Positions 49,809 through 58,167 of a stretch of DNA of 64,000 nt are shown piece by piece. The stretch comes from Saccharothrix syringae (lineage in GTDB: Bacteria > Actinomycetota > Actinomycetes > Mycobacteriales > Pseudonocardiaceae). The stretch is taken from positions 9,052,001-9,116,000 of the forward strand of contig NZ_CP034550.1 in the NCBI RefSeq assembly GCF_009498035.1, read 5' to 3'. A program made the translations under genes and the position numbers. The stretch's first letter is position 1, and each line of letters opens with the position of its first letter. The notes beneath the pieces are model-generated. The model had not been told where the DNA came from. It did no database searches and saw only the letters and a list, made by a program, of their open reading frames with translations.

Positions 49809-50108
49809 CGGATTACCTCCCATGACACCAACCAGTCCACCGGTAGGCGGACGGAGCCCTCACACGAGGGCGTGGGTTAGGGCAGGAACGTAGCTTCAGT
49901 TGTCTGCGCTGAACAGGTGGTCTTACTGCTCTGTGTCCACATCGTGACGGTAGTCACCGAGAAATGCCCGACCGTTAACAATCTTAAATCCAGCTCAAAT
50001 CGCCGCAGGTCACGTGGCCAATGCGCGCAGTAACCAACTAATGGCCTGATCGGCTGTCCGATACTCGAACAGGTAACCGGGGCTGCGGAGTTCCGCCGGG
50101 GCGGAACT
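49809..50108. other. 300-nt promoter region of livK
   Basis: AT-richer than the surroundings (CCGTTAACAATCTTAAATCC at about 49971-49990). It contains GTGACggtaGTCAC, a 5-bp-arm inverted repeat, at 49944-49957 and a further palindromic GTTAAC. These could be operator sites for the liv operon, but I cannot match them confidently to a known regulator such as GlnR or Lrp. The rightmost 60 nt hold the end of the pdtaR-like gene's spacer. Confidence 0.5.
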
Positions 50109-50714
50109 TCAGCCGAAGTTTTCGATGACGGCTTCGGCGACGGCCTTCATCGTGGTGCGGCGGTCCATGGCGGTGCGCTGCACCCAGCGGAAGGCTTCGG
50201 GCTCGGACAGGCCCTGCTTGGTCATCAGCAGGCCCTTGGCGCGCTCGACCACCTTGCGGGTCTCCAGCCGCTCGGTCAGCCCGGCGACCTCGTTCTCCAG
50301 GGCGGTCAGCTCGGCGAACCGGCTCATGGCCAGCTCGATCGCGGGCACCAGGTCGCGCTTGGCGAACGGCTTGACCAGGTAGGCCATGGCACCGGCGTCA
50401 CGGGCCCGCTCCACCAGGTCGCGCTGGCTGAACGCGGTCAGGATGACGACCGGCGCGATGCGCTGCCCGGCGATCGCCGAGGCGGCCTCGATGCCGTCGA
50501 CCTTCGGCATCTTCACGTCCATGATCACCAGGTCGGGGCGCAGCTCGGTGGCGAGCGTGACCGCCTCGTCACCGTCGGCGGCCTGGCCGGCGACCTCGTA
50601 CCCCTCCTCGCGGAGCATCTCGACCAGGTCGAGGCGGATGAGGGCTTCGTCCTCGGCCACGAGCACGCGCCGGGGCGTGACCGCGGGCTGGGCCTCGGCA
50701 GCCTGATTGGTCAC
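50109..50714 (-). CDS. pdtaR: ANTAR-domain response regulator (PdtaR-like)
   Basis: 201 residues. A receiver domain (phosphoacceptor in LVIMDVKMPKVDGIEA, ~65; switch Thr/Ser and Lys in VVILTAFSQRDLVERA and YLVKPFAKRDL) is followed by a coiled coil and an ANTAR RNA-binding domain (VVERAKGLLMTKQGLSEPEA, FRWVQRTAMDRRTTM). PdtaR proteins, activated by the kinase PdtaS, bind paired stem loops in mRNA and prevent termination. The partner kinase is not in this window. No obvious ANTAR target was spotted nearby. Confidence 0.93.
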   Translation of the reverse strand: MTNQAAEAQPAVTPRRVLVAEDEALIRLDLVEMLREEGYEVAGQAADGDEAVTLATELRPDLVIMDVKMPKVDGIEAASAIAGQRIAPVVILTAFSQRDLVERARDAGAMAYLVKPFAKRDLVPAIELAMSRFAELTALENEVAGLTERLETRKVVERAKGLLMTKQGLSEPEAFRWVQRTAMDRRTTMKAVAEAVIENFG

Positions 50715-50898
50715 CGGGGTCCTCCTGACACTCTGCGGCGGATCGACGCGTGTGCGCCGAAAGCGCAGTCTACCGGCGCGCGGGCCCGCGCTGGTGGTGT
50801 CGGGCCGTGATCACGGCCACCGGGCCCCACTTCGTCGGAACGGCCGCACGCCGATCGGCTGAACGCGTCCCGCGCGAGGGGCCCGGTGGCCGCGTGGT

Positions 50899-51861
50899 TC
50901 ACCGGACCGCGTGCGGCGGTTCCCACCACCCGGTCACGCCCTCCGCCCAGTCGAACGCGGCCAGCGCCGGCTCGTGCTCGGGGTTCGGCGGTTCGACCTC
51001 CCGCAGGTAGACGTCGTACCAGCCGGTGGACACGCCCAGGCCGCCCGTCGTGCTCGGCGCCTCCACCGCGCCGGGCAGGCCGAGCACCGGGTGCAGCAGC
51101 CGGTCGGCGACCCGGGCCACGCCCAGGCTCGCCGGCCACTCCACCCACCACCGGTCGCCCTGGGCCAGGGCCCGCAGCCACGGCGCGGCGGCGAACAGGT
51201 GGTAGCGGCGCAGCAGCGAGCTGCCGACCCCGCTCGGGCGCGGGTGCTCCGCCAGGTGGTCGGCCTCCAGGTCGGTCAGCGGGCCGCTGATGAAGTCGGC
51301 GCGCAGCCGGCGCCCGGCCAGCAGGTTGTGGACGTAGCGCATCCCCTCGGCCCAGGCGCGCTCGTCCACGCCCATCAGGTACGCGCCCGCGTCGTGGTCG
51401 AGCAGCCGCAGCTCCACCGAGCGCGGGTGGCGGGTGACGCGCAGGCCGGCCAGGCCCGACAGCCAGCCGTCGTCGTGGCGGGGCAGCAGCTCGTAGAGCA
51501 GCGGGCCCAGGGCGTGCTCGGCGAGGTGCAGGCGGGGGCGCGGCAGGGGTTCGACCGCGCGGAAGGCGTGCGCCGGGCGCAGCATGCTGGCCGGCGGCTT
51601 GAGCTGGAGGTGGCCCGCCGCGTCCAGGCCCGCCGCCAGCAGCGCGGACTCGAACGAGCGCTGGTCGTCGCCCTCGGCCTCGGGCAGGAACAGGCCGCGC
51701 GCGTCGGCCTTGCCGCGCAGCGCGTCGACGACGCGTTCGCGCTGTTCGGGGGGCAGGTCGTGCAGCACCGCCTTCACGGCGGGCACGGCCTGGGTCGCGT
51801 TCTCGCCGGTGTAGGTCCGGCGGAGGTCCACGAGCTGTTCGGTCAACGACGATCGCGCCAC
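50899..51861 (-). CDS. Hypothetical protein, family not recognised
   Basis: 320 residues with no signal peptide or membrane helix. The first ~90 residues are helical and charged (LTEQLVDLRRTYTGENATQA; LPPEQRERVVDALRGKADAR), the rest mixed, with conserved-looking PRPRLHLAEHALGPLLYELL, RHDDGWLSGLAGLRVTRHPR and a Trp-rich C-terminus (GDRWWVEWPASLGVARVADR). I do not know the family. Its start lies upstream of the 369-nt region before the ThDP enzyme gene, from which it diverges. Confidence 0.75.
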   Translation of the reverse strand: MARSSLTEQLVDLRRTYTGENATQAVPAVKAVLHDLPPEQRERVVDALRGKADARGLFLPEAEGDDQRSFESALLAAGLDAAGHLQLKPPASMLRPAHAFRAVEPLPRPRLHLAEHALGPLLYELLPRHDDGWLSGLAGLRVTRHPRSVELRLLDHDAGAYLMGVDERAWAEGMRYVHNLLAGRRLRADFISGPLTDLEADHLAEHPRPSGVGSSLLRRYHLFAAAPWLRALAQGDRWWVEWPASLGVARVADRLLHPVLGLPGAVEAPSTTGGLGVSTGWYDVYLREVEPPNPEHEPALAAFDWAEGVTGWWEPPHAVR

Positions 51862-52230
51862 GGCAGTCCTCGCTCCGGCCGCCCGGCTCGGCCCGACAAG
51901 GACGCGGTCACGCGTCGGTGGAAGTGGTCCACGGGTGTTGCCGTGAACAGGGGTGCCCCCACCCCGCGGCGGATCGCGCCACCCTGTTGCCGGGGGGTGG
52001 CTCCAGCCTCACGTCTGCTCACACACGCCGGGGTCGAGGGTAGCAAACCCGGCGGTTCGCCCCACCGGGTGAACCGGGCGGCGCGTTCCCCGCCGACGCC
52101 TCCCCCTCACCTCCGCGGCCTCCCCGTCGCGGTGCTCCCGTCCCGCCCTCACGGCGTGTTCCCCGGCGTGTTCCGGCGAACCCGCCGCGCGGCGTTGCCC
52201 GGCCCGTCCGGCGTCCCTAGCGTCTGCCGC
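51862..52230. other. 369-nt divergent intergenic region
   Basis: No convincing gene. On the minus strand TACCCT at 52042-52037 is a possible promoter for the unknown gene to the left. On the plus strand TAGCGT at 52218-52223 is a -10 box 8 nt before the ATG of the ThDP enzyme. GGGGTGCCCCCACCCC at about 51952-51967 is a near-palindrome. Confidence 0.6.
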
Positions 52231-53817
52231 ATGGTGAGCGGCGCTCAGCGGTTGCTGGAGGTGTTGGTCGCGCACGGCGTGGAGGTCGTGTTCGGCCTGC
52301 CCGGCGTGCACAACCTGCCCCTGTGGGAGGCGTTGCGCGGCTCCGGCATCCGCCTGGTCGGCGTGCGCCACGAGCAGACCGCCGTCTACGCCGCCGACGG
52401 CTACGCCCGCGCCACCGGCGGGCTGGGCGTCGCCCTGGTCACCGGCGGCCCCGGCGCGGCGAACTGCCTGGGCGCCACCGGCGAGGCGTACGCGTCCGGC
52501 TCGCCGGTCCTGGTCGTGGCCACCGACATCCCCTCCACCCTGCGCCGCCAGGGCGAGTACCGCGGCGTGCTGCACGAGACCCGCGACCAGCGGGCCATGT
52601 TCCTGCCCGTGGTCAAGGGCGGGTGGACGCTGCGCGCGGCCGACTCGATCGGCATCTACGTCGACAGCGCCGCCCTGCTGGCCACCAACGCCCCGCGCGG
52701 GCCGGTCTACCTGGGCGTGCCCACCGACTTCCTCACCGCCGACGCGGGCGTGTGGAGCCGCATCCCGACCCGCGCGCCCGAGGCGCCCGACGTCACCGCC
52801 GGGGCGGAGCTGGTGGCCGGGGCCCGGCGGCCGCTGATCTGGGCCGGCGGCGGTGCCGCGCGCTCGGGTGCCGGTGCCGCGGTGGCCGCGCTCGCCGAGC
52901 GGATCGGCGCGCCGGTCGTCACCACCTACGGCGCCCGCGGCCTGGTCGACCACCCGCACGTGGTGCACGGCCCGGTGCACCTGCCCGAGGTAGGCGCGCT
53001 GTGGGACGAGGCCGACCTGGTGATCGGCGTCGGCAGCGACTTCGACGGCATGATGACCCAGAACTGGCTCCAGCCCGCGCCGCCGAAGCTGCTCTGCGTC
53101 AACGTGGAGACCGTGCGCAACTACACCCCCGACCTCACTCTGCGCGGTGACGCGCGGACCGTGGTGGAGGCGCTGGTGGAGGCCGTGCCCGCGCGGCCGG
53201 ACAGCGGCCTGGCCCAGCGCGTGGCCGAGCTGAACGCCCTGGTGCGCAAGGCCGTGGAGGCCGACGAGCCGCGGGTGGTGCCGCTGCTGGAGGCCCTGGA
53301 GGGCCACCGCGTGGTGGCGGACATGTGCGTGGCGGGCTACTGGGTCGGCGGGTTCGGCCGGTTCACCCGACCGAGGGACCTCGCCTACCCGGTCGGCTGG
53401 GGCACGCTCGGCTTCGGCTTCCCGGCCGCCCTGGGCGCGGCGCTGACCGGCCGCGTGGTGGCGGTGTGCGGCGACGGCGGGTTCCTGTTCGCGTGCGGCG
53501 ACCTGGCCACGGCCGCGCAGGAGCGGCTGCCGGTGACCGTGGTCCTGGTGGACGACGGCGGTTACGGGATGCTGCGCCACGACCAGGTGGCGGGCGGTCG
53601 CGAGCCGTTCGGGGTGGACCTGGTCAACCCGGACTTCGTGGCGCTGGCGCGCAGCTTCGGCGTGGAGGCGTTTGCCGTGGACGGCTTCGGGCCGGCGTTC
53701 GCCGAGCGCCTCGCCGACTGCACCCGGCGGGAGGGGCCCAACGTGCTGGTGGTCCGGGCGGAGCTCAAGCCACCCCCGAACACCTCGCCCCGGTGGTACC
53801 GTAAAGTTCGAACATGA
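52231..53817 (+). CDS. Thiamine-diphosphate-dependent enzyme (acetolactate synthase-like)
   Basis: 528 residues from a probably leaderless ATG. The N-terminal domain has the catalytic Glu motif VGVRHEQTAVYAADGYARAT and ALVTGGPGAANCLGATGEAY. The cofactor motif in the C-terminal domain is VVAVCGDGGFLFACGDLATA then LVDDGGYGMLR. The fold is that of acetolactate synthase, pyruvate oxidase, or benzoylformate decarboxylase-type enzymes. No regulatory subunit gene is nearby, so it is probably a catabolic enzyme rather than biosynthetic ALS. A DinB gene is overlapped by 4 nt at its end. Confidence 0.88.
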   Translation: MVSGAQRLLEVLVAHGVEVVFGLPGVHNLPLWEALRGSGIRLVGVRHEQTAVYAADGYARATGGLGVALVTGGPGAANCLGATGEAYASGSPVLVVATDIPSTLRRQGEYRGVLHETRDQRAMFLPVVKGGWTLRAADSIGIYVDSAALLATNAPRGPVYLGVPTDFLTADAGVWSRIPTRAPEAPDVTAGAELVAGARRPLIWAGGGAARSGAGAAVAALAERIGAPVVTTYGARGLVDHPHVVHGPVHLPEVGALWDEADLVIGVGSDFDGMMTQNWLQPAPPKLLCVNVETVRNYTPDLTLRGDARTVVEALVEAVPARPDSGLAQRVAELNALVRKAVEADEPRVVPLLEALEGHRVVADMCVAGYWVGGFGRFTRPRDLAYPVGWGTLGFGFPAALGAALTGRVVAVCGDGGFLFACGDLATAAQERLPVTVVLVDDGGYGMLRHDQVAGGREPFGVDLVNPDFVALARSFGVEAFAVDGFGPAFAERLADCTRREGPNVLVVRAELKPPPNTSPRWYRKVRT

Positions 53818-54323
53818 GTTCGACCGAACGCACGTGGCCCGCGCCCGACGCCGACGACGAGTTGCGGCTGCTCACCGAATTCCTGACCTTCCTGCGCCTG
53901 ACCGCGGTGGCCAAGGTCGAGGGCCTGGCCCTCGCCGACGCCTCGCGCGCGCCGATCCCCACCTCGCCGGTGGTGACCCCGCTGGGCGTGCTGCGGCACC
54001 TGACCGCGGTGGAGCGGTACTGGTTGTCCATCGAGGCGGGCGGCGCCGACCTGCCCGCGCTGTGGGGCGAGGACGCGGACGCCTCGTGGCGGCTGCGCGA
54101 CGACGACACGGTGGAGTCCGTCGTCGCCGAGTACCGCGCCGAGTGGGCGCGGTCGGCCGAGTCGCTGCGGGGGCTGCGGCCGGGCGACCGCACGCGCGCC
54201 GACCTCGACGGCAACGGCCGCACGGTCCGCTGGGTGCTCACCCACCTGATCCAGGAGACCGGTCGGCACGTCGGCCACCTGGACCTGCTGCGCGAGCTGG
54301 CGGACGGCGAGAAGGGCGAGTAG
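53814..54323 (+). CDS. DinB-family (DUF664) putative metal-dependent transferase
   Basis: 169 residues, ATG overlapping the upstream stop. A four-helix bundle of the DinB/YfiT superfamily: ELRLLTEFLTFLRLTAVAKV-like first helix, VLRHLTAVERYWLSIEAGGA with a metal His, and VLTHLIQETGRHVGHLDLLR supplying two more histidines. Many actinobacterial members are mycothiol-dependent transferases or isomerases. Cotranscription with the ThDP enzyme suggests a shared pathway, but its nature is unknown. Confidence 0.87.
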   Translation: MSSTERTWPAPDADDELRLLTEFLTFLRLTAVAKVEGLALADASRAPIPTSPVVTPLGVLRHLTAVERYWLSIEAGGADLPALWGEDADASWRLRDDDTVESVVAEYRAEWARSAESLRGLRPGDRTRADLDGNGRTVRWVLTHLIQETGRHVGHLDLLRELADGEKGE

Positions 54324-54467
54324 GGGGCACGCGGGCGGGGAGCAGCCACGCGGGCGAGCAGCGGCCTGGCCTCCGCCGAGGAGGCCCCGCGGCGCGCCCG
54401 ACCGGGTGAAACGCGGGCGGGTGAACGGACGTGCGCGGGCCGGGTGCGGCTGTTTGGATCAACGCCC

Positions 54468-55319
54468 ATGCGCCACCTGGTTGCGGTGCTCGCCGCCGTG
54501 CTCCTGCTCCCCCTGTCCACCGCCCCGGCCCCGGCCGCCACCCCGCCCGTCGCCACCCCGCCCGCCACCACCTCGCCCGTCACCCCCGAGGTCGACTTCA
54601 CCGGCACCGTGTCGCTGCGCGGGTGCTCGGGTTCGGTGGTCCGCCCGCCCGCCCACCGGCCCGAGGACCCGGCGCTGGTCCTGACCAACGGCCACTGCGT
54701 GCGGCTGCTGGGCGCGGACGAGGTGGTGGTCGAGGAGGCCGCCGACCGGGCGTTCACCGCGCTGAGCCCGGACGGCGAGTCCGACCTGGGCACGCTGCGG
54801 GCGGCGGGCCTGGCCTACGCCACGATGTCCGGCACCGACGTCGCCCTCTACCGGCTGACCTCGACGTACGCGCAGGTCGAGGCGATGGGCGTGAAGGCGC
54901 TGGAGCTGTCCCCGGAGCAGGCGGAGCCCGGCACCGACATCCGCGTGGTGTCGGGGTACTGGCGCGAGGTCTACTCGTGCCGGGCCGACGGCTACGTGCA
55001 CGAGCTGCGCGAGGGCCGGTGGACCTGGCGCGGCTCGCTGCGCTACACCGACACCTGCAAGACCATCGGCGGCACGTCCGGCTCGCCCGTCGTCGACGCC
55101 GCGACCGGCCGGGTGGTGGCGGTGAACAACACCGGCAACGAGGACGGCGAGCGCTGCACCGTGAACAACCCGTGCGAGGTCGACGACAGCGGCGAGGTGA
55201 CCGTCCGCCACGGCGCCCGGTACGGGCAGCGGACCGACCTGCTGGTGCCGTGCCTGGTCGGGGGCGGCAGGGTCGACCTCACCGCCCCCGGTTGCGAGCT
55301 GCCGCGCCCGCGCTCCTAG
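54468..55319 (+). CDS. Secreted trypsin-like serine protease
   Basis: 283 residues from ATG 54468. The signal peptide is MRHLVAVLAAVLLLPLSTAP, then an Ala/Thr/Pro-rich pro-region. The catalytic triad is complete: His in LVLTNGHCVRLLG, Asp in MSGTDVALYRL and Ser in TIGGTSGSPVVDA. Cysteines flanking the histidine and serine probably form disulfides. It resembles the chymotrypsin-fold S1/V8-like exported proteases of actinobacteria. The gene converges on the PI-PLC-like gene, overlapping by 4 nt. Confidence 0.92.
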   Translation: MRHLVAVLAAVLLLPLSTAPAPAATPPVATPPATTSPVTPEVDFTGTVSLRGCSGSVVRPPAHRPEDPALVLTNGHCVRLLGADEVVVEEAADRAFTALSPDGESDLGTLRAAGLAYATMSGTDVALYRLTSTYAQVEAMGVKALELSPEQAEPGTDIRVVSGYWREVYSCRADGYVHELREGRWTWRGSLRYTDTCKTIGGTSGSPVVDAATGRVVAVNNTGNEDGERCTVNNPCEVDDSGEVTVRHGARYGQRTDLLVPCLVGGGRVDLTAPGCELPRPRS

Positions 55320-56581
55320 AAGCGCGCGGCGGACAGGGCCTGGACCGCCGCCATCGGGTTGCCCAGGTGGTAGTGGTCCACGGCCAGGTACGTCGGGGTC
55401 TTGCGGGCGGCGGGCTCGCAGAACCGCCGGGCGCGGTCGGCGAGCTTGCCGTTGTCGGTGGTGGCGGTGCCGGTGAACGGCACGTCCCGGAAGTGGTTCA
55501 TCACGAACAGCGGGCGGAAACCCGGTTCGGTGCGGTTGAGCGGCGTGCCCCAGCGGCTGTAGCAGGACCAGTCGGACCCGCCCACCCCCGGGCCCATCGA
55601 CCAGTAGTTCTCCACGGTCCACTCCGGCTGGTACATCACGCCGAAGCCGTCGCGCGGCACGGCGTCGTCCGAGCGGGCGTGGTCGGTGAAGATCAGCAGG
55701 CGCTTGTTGGTGGCGCGCAGGGTGTTCAGGGTCGGCCAGCCGTTGGTCCGCACGCCCGCCCGGTCGGGCCGGAACAGGACGTCGGCCAGGCCGTCGACCC
55801 GGTCCAGCTCGGCGCGCAGCACCTCGGCCGGGACGTAGTCCTCCAGGAAGATCGTGACGAACTCGGTCGGGTTGGCGCGCAGGAAGTCCACCACGCGCTG
55901 GACGTCCACCCACAGCGCGACCGGCCTGCTGACCAGCGTGCAGCTGTTGTGGCACAGGATCGCGCCGTCGGGGGTGTGGTGGACGTCGAGCTGGAAGCCG
56001 CGGACGCCGTCGGCGAGCTGCTGCCCGATGCCGCGCGCCTGGTTGGGCGCGAGGTTGACGAACGGCGGGGCGAAGCCGCCGTCCACGCCGTTGGCGTAGG
56101 CGTTGTGCGCGGTGAGGAAGGTGACCTGGTCCAGCCGCCGCTCGCCCTCCGGCGGCGCGGGCGTGAGCGCGGGCGAGACCGGGGTGAGGTACCACAGGTC
56201 GGCGCCGGTGCCGACGCGCACCTGGTCGGTGCCGCTCGCGACGAGGTAGCGGTCCGCGCCCGGCACCTTGAGCCGGTGGCGGTCGCCGTCGGGCAGCACG
56301 TCCCACTGCGCGTCGGCGCTGTCGCAGGGCAGCGTCACGGCCTGGTCGCCGCTGCGGCCGAGGCACCGGGTGCCCTCGCGCAGGGTGCGGCCGGACCAGG
56401 TCCACTGCTGGTGGTCCTCGTCGCCCTTGGGCCGGCGCTGGAGCACGGTGGTGCCCGAGGCGCCGGCGTTGAGGCCGGTGGTGGCGCTCTGGAGGTAGAC
56501 CGGGGTGTCCGCGGCCCGCGCGGTGGGCGGGGCGAGCAGGGCGAGCAGCGTGACGGCGAGGGCTGTTCGGGTGGCGCGCAT
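55316..56581 (-). CDS. Secreted PI-PLC-like phosphodiesterase with a ricin-type N-terminal domain
   Basis: 421 residues. Signal peptide (VTLLALLAPPTARAADT), then about 120 residues with QxW-like beta-trefoil features (GDEDHQQWTWSGRTLREGTR, DAQWDVLPDGDRHRLKVPGA). From ~150 the PI-PLC X domain begins: DQVTFLTAHNAYANGVDGGF has the first catalytic His, LADGVRGFQLDVHHTPDGAI the Arg and Asp, and ILCHNSCTL the second His. All are intact, so it should cleave phosphatidylinositol-type or glycosyl-phosphate lipids outside the cell. The trefoil may direct it to carbohydrate. Confidence 0.9.
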   Translation of the reverse strand: MRATRTALAVTLLALLAPPTARAADTPVYLQSATTGLNAGASGTTVLQRRPKGDEDHQQWTWSGRTLREGTRCLGRSGDQAVTLPCDSADAQWDVLPDGDRHRLKVPGADRYLVASGTDQVRVGTGADLWYLTPVSPALTPAPPEGERRLDQVTFLTAHNAYANGVDGGFAPPFVNLAPNQARGIGQQLADGVRGFQLDVHHTPDGAILCHNSCTLVSRPVALWVDVQRVVDFLRANPTEFVTIFLEDYVPAEVLRAELDRVDGLADVLFRPDRAGVRTNGWPTLNTLRATNKRLLIFTDHARSDDAVPRDGFGVMYQPEWTVENYWSMGPGVGGSDWSCYSRWGTPLNRTEPGFRPLFVMNHFRDVPFTGTATTDNGKLADRARRFCEPAARKTPTYLAVDHYHLGNPMAAVQALSAARF

Positions 56582-56679
56582 CTAGACGTCCTCTCGGCGG
56601 GTGCGCGGCGGCTGGGGCGAGAGTAACGCGAATTAAGTTCACGTCGGGCGGCCCGGACCGGGCGACCTAGGCTGGTGGC

Positions 56680-57099
56680 ATGAGCGAACCGTGGGGCGAC
56701 CCCGAGAAGATCCGCCGCGTGCTGGCCACCGGCGGGACGTGGGCCGTCGTGGGCCTGTCCAACTCCCCCGCCCGCGCCGCCTACGGGGTGGCGAAGTTCC
56801 TCCAGCAGCGCGGCAAGCGGATCGTGCCGGTGCACCCGGACGCGGAGGTCGTGCACGGCGAGCAGGGGTACGCGTCGCTGGCCGACATCCCGTTCCCGGT
56901 CGACGTGGTCGACGTCTTCCGGCGCTCGGAGGCCGCCGGGGAGTTCGCGGACCAGGCGGTGGAGATCGGGGCGAAGGCGGTGTGGTTCCAGCTCGACGTG
57001 GTCGACGAGGCGGCGTACGAGCGGGTGACGGCGGCGGGGTTGGACGTGGTGATGGACCGGTGCCCGGCGATCGAGTGGTCGGCTCACGGGCCGCGCTGA
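56680..57099 (+). CDS. CoA-binding protein (YccU-like)
   Basis: 139 residues, leaderless ATG (TAGGCT at 56668-56673). A Rossmann fold of the CoA_binding_2 family: WAVVGLSNSPARAAYGVAKF, RGKRIVPVHPDAEVVHGEQG, SLADIPFPVDVVDVFRRSEA and AKAVWFQLDVVDEAAYERVT, with VMDRCPAIEW closing the motif. Members bind CoA but have no established reaction. It stands alone between PI-PLC-like and alpha/beta hydrolase genes. Confidence 0.92.
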   Translation: MSEPWGDPEKIRRVLATGGTWAVVGLSNSPARAAYGVAKFLQQRGKRIVPVHPDAEVVHGEQGYASLADIPFPVDVVDVFRRSEAAGEFADQAVEIGAKAVWFQLDVVDEAAYERVTAAGLDVVMDRCPAIEWSAHGPR

Positions 57100-57274
57100 G
57101 GGCGGTCGGACCGCACCGGCCGGCGCGAGGTGCGGCGGGCCCGGGGTCCGGCCGGTCGCAGCCCCGGCCGTTCCCGGCCGGCCTCGCCCGTGGTCGCCGC
57201 CCCGACCCGCGGTCCCACCGGTTCCCCGCGGTGCGCCGTGGCGTCCGCACCGGCGTGATCAGTAGCCTGCCGCC

Positions 57275-58072
57275 ATGCCGGTCGCAGCGCTGAACGGGAT
57301 CAACCTCAACTACCACGTGGAGGGCGAGGGCGACCTCGTCGTGCTGGTGATGGGCACCGGCAGCCCGGGCCGGGTGTGGCACGCGCACCAGGTGCCCGCG
57401 CTGCGCGCCGCCGGCTTCCGGGTCGCCACCTTCGACAACCGGGGCATCCCGCCGACCGACGAGTGCGCGTCCGGCATGGTGATCGAGGACCTGGTCGGCG
57501 ACACGGCGGCGCTGATCAAGACCCTCGGCGGTCGCGCGCACGTGGTGGGCACCTCGCTGGGCGCGCGCGTGGTGCAGGAGCTGGCGCTGGCGCACCCCGA
57601 GCTGGTCGACAAGGCCGTCCTGCTGGCGACCGCGGGCCGCAACGACCCGCTGCAGACCGCGCTGTCCCGGGGCGAGCGCGCGTTGCACGACCAGGGCATC
57701 ACCCTGCCGGGCCGCTACTACGCGGCGGTGAGCGCCGTGCTCAACCTGTCCCCCGCGACGCTGCGCGGCGACGGCGTGGGCGACTGGCTGGACGTCTTCG
57801 AGTTCTCCGGCTCGACCATCTCCAAGGGCGTCCGCGCGCAGATGGGGATGGACGAGCACGAGGACCGGCTGCCGGCGTACCGGGGCATCCGGGTGCCGTG
57901 CCTGGTGGTGGGCTTCGCCGACGACCGGGTGCTGCCGCCGCACCTGGCGCGCGAGGTCGCCGACGCCATCCCCGGCGCGCGGTACGAGGAGGTCGCCGAC
58001 GCCGGGCACTACGGCTACCTCGAACGGCCCGCCGCCGTGAACCGCCTGTTGGTGGACTTCCTGCGGTCCTGA
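57275..58072 (+). CDS. Alpha/beta-fold hydrolase
   Basis: 265 residues, leaderless ATG (TAGCCT at 57263-57268). The nucleophile elbow is AHVVGTSLGARVVQEL (Ser ~95), the late aspartate is in CLVVGFADDRVLPPHLA and the histidine in EVADAGHYGYLERP; an oxyanion region VLVMGTGSPGRVWHAHQ is visible. Resembles small esterases and haloperoxidase-like hydrolases of actinobacteria. Substrate unknown. The NACHT gene follows 95 nt after, separated by the large hairpin. Confidence 0.9.
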   Translation: MPVAALNGINLNYHVEGEGDLVVLVMGTGSPGRVWHAHQVPALRAAGFRVATFDNRGIPPTDECASGMVIEDLVGDTAALIKTLGGRAHVVGTSLGARVVQELALAHPELVDKAVLLATAGRNDPLQTALSRGERALHDQGITLPGRYYAAVSAVLNLSPATLRGDGVGDWLDVFEFSGSTISKGVRAQMGMDEHEDRLPAYRGIRVPCLVVGFADDRVLPPHLAREVADAIPGARYEEVADAGHYGYLERPAAVNRLLVDFLRS

Positions 58073-58108
58073 CCGGGCACGCTGCGTGACCCCCTGACCA
58101 CGGGAACT

Positions 58109-58164
58109 CTCCTACCACCGGGTCGCGAACGTCGTTACCGTCGTTCGCGACCCGGTGGGAGGAG
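58109..58164 (+). promoter_or_regulatory. 23-bp stem hairpin burying the NACHT ribosome binding site
   Basis: Arms 58109-58131 (CTCCTACCACCGGGTCGCGA then ACG) and 58142-58164 match at 22 of 23 positions with a 10-nt loop TCGTTACCGT. The right arm ends in GGGAGGAG, the only plausible ribosome binding site for the ATG at 58168. The hairpin could end the upstream transcript, and if transcribed in the NACHT mRNA it would mask translation. Confidence 0.85.
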
Positions 58165-58167
58165 CGC

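Noticed and set aside
49944..49957. GTGACggtaGTCAC before livK as a GlnR box
   Set aside because: The GlnR consensus needs GnAAC-type halves with 6-nt spacing; only this one inverted pair is present, so I list it just as an unassigned repeat.
51843..52046. A 67-residue open frame on the minus strand before the unknown gene at 50899-51861
   Set aside because: Arg/Pro-rich, not conserved-looking and without a ribosome binding site; it would also overlap the real start.
52231..54323. ThDP enzyme plus DinB gene as a natural-product or anabolic cluster
   Set aside because: No other pathway genes next to them; only a two-gene operon can be supported.
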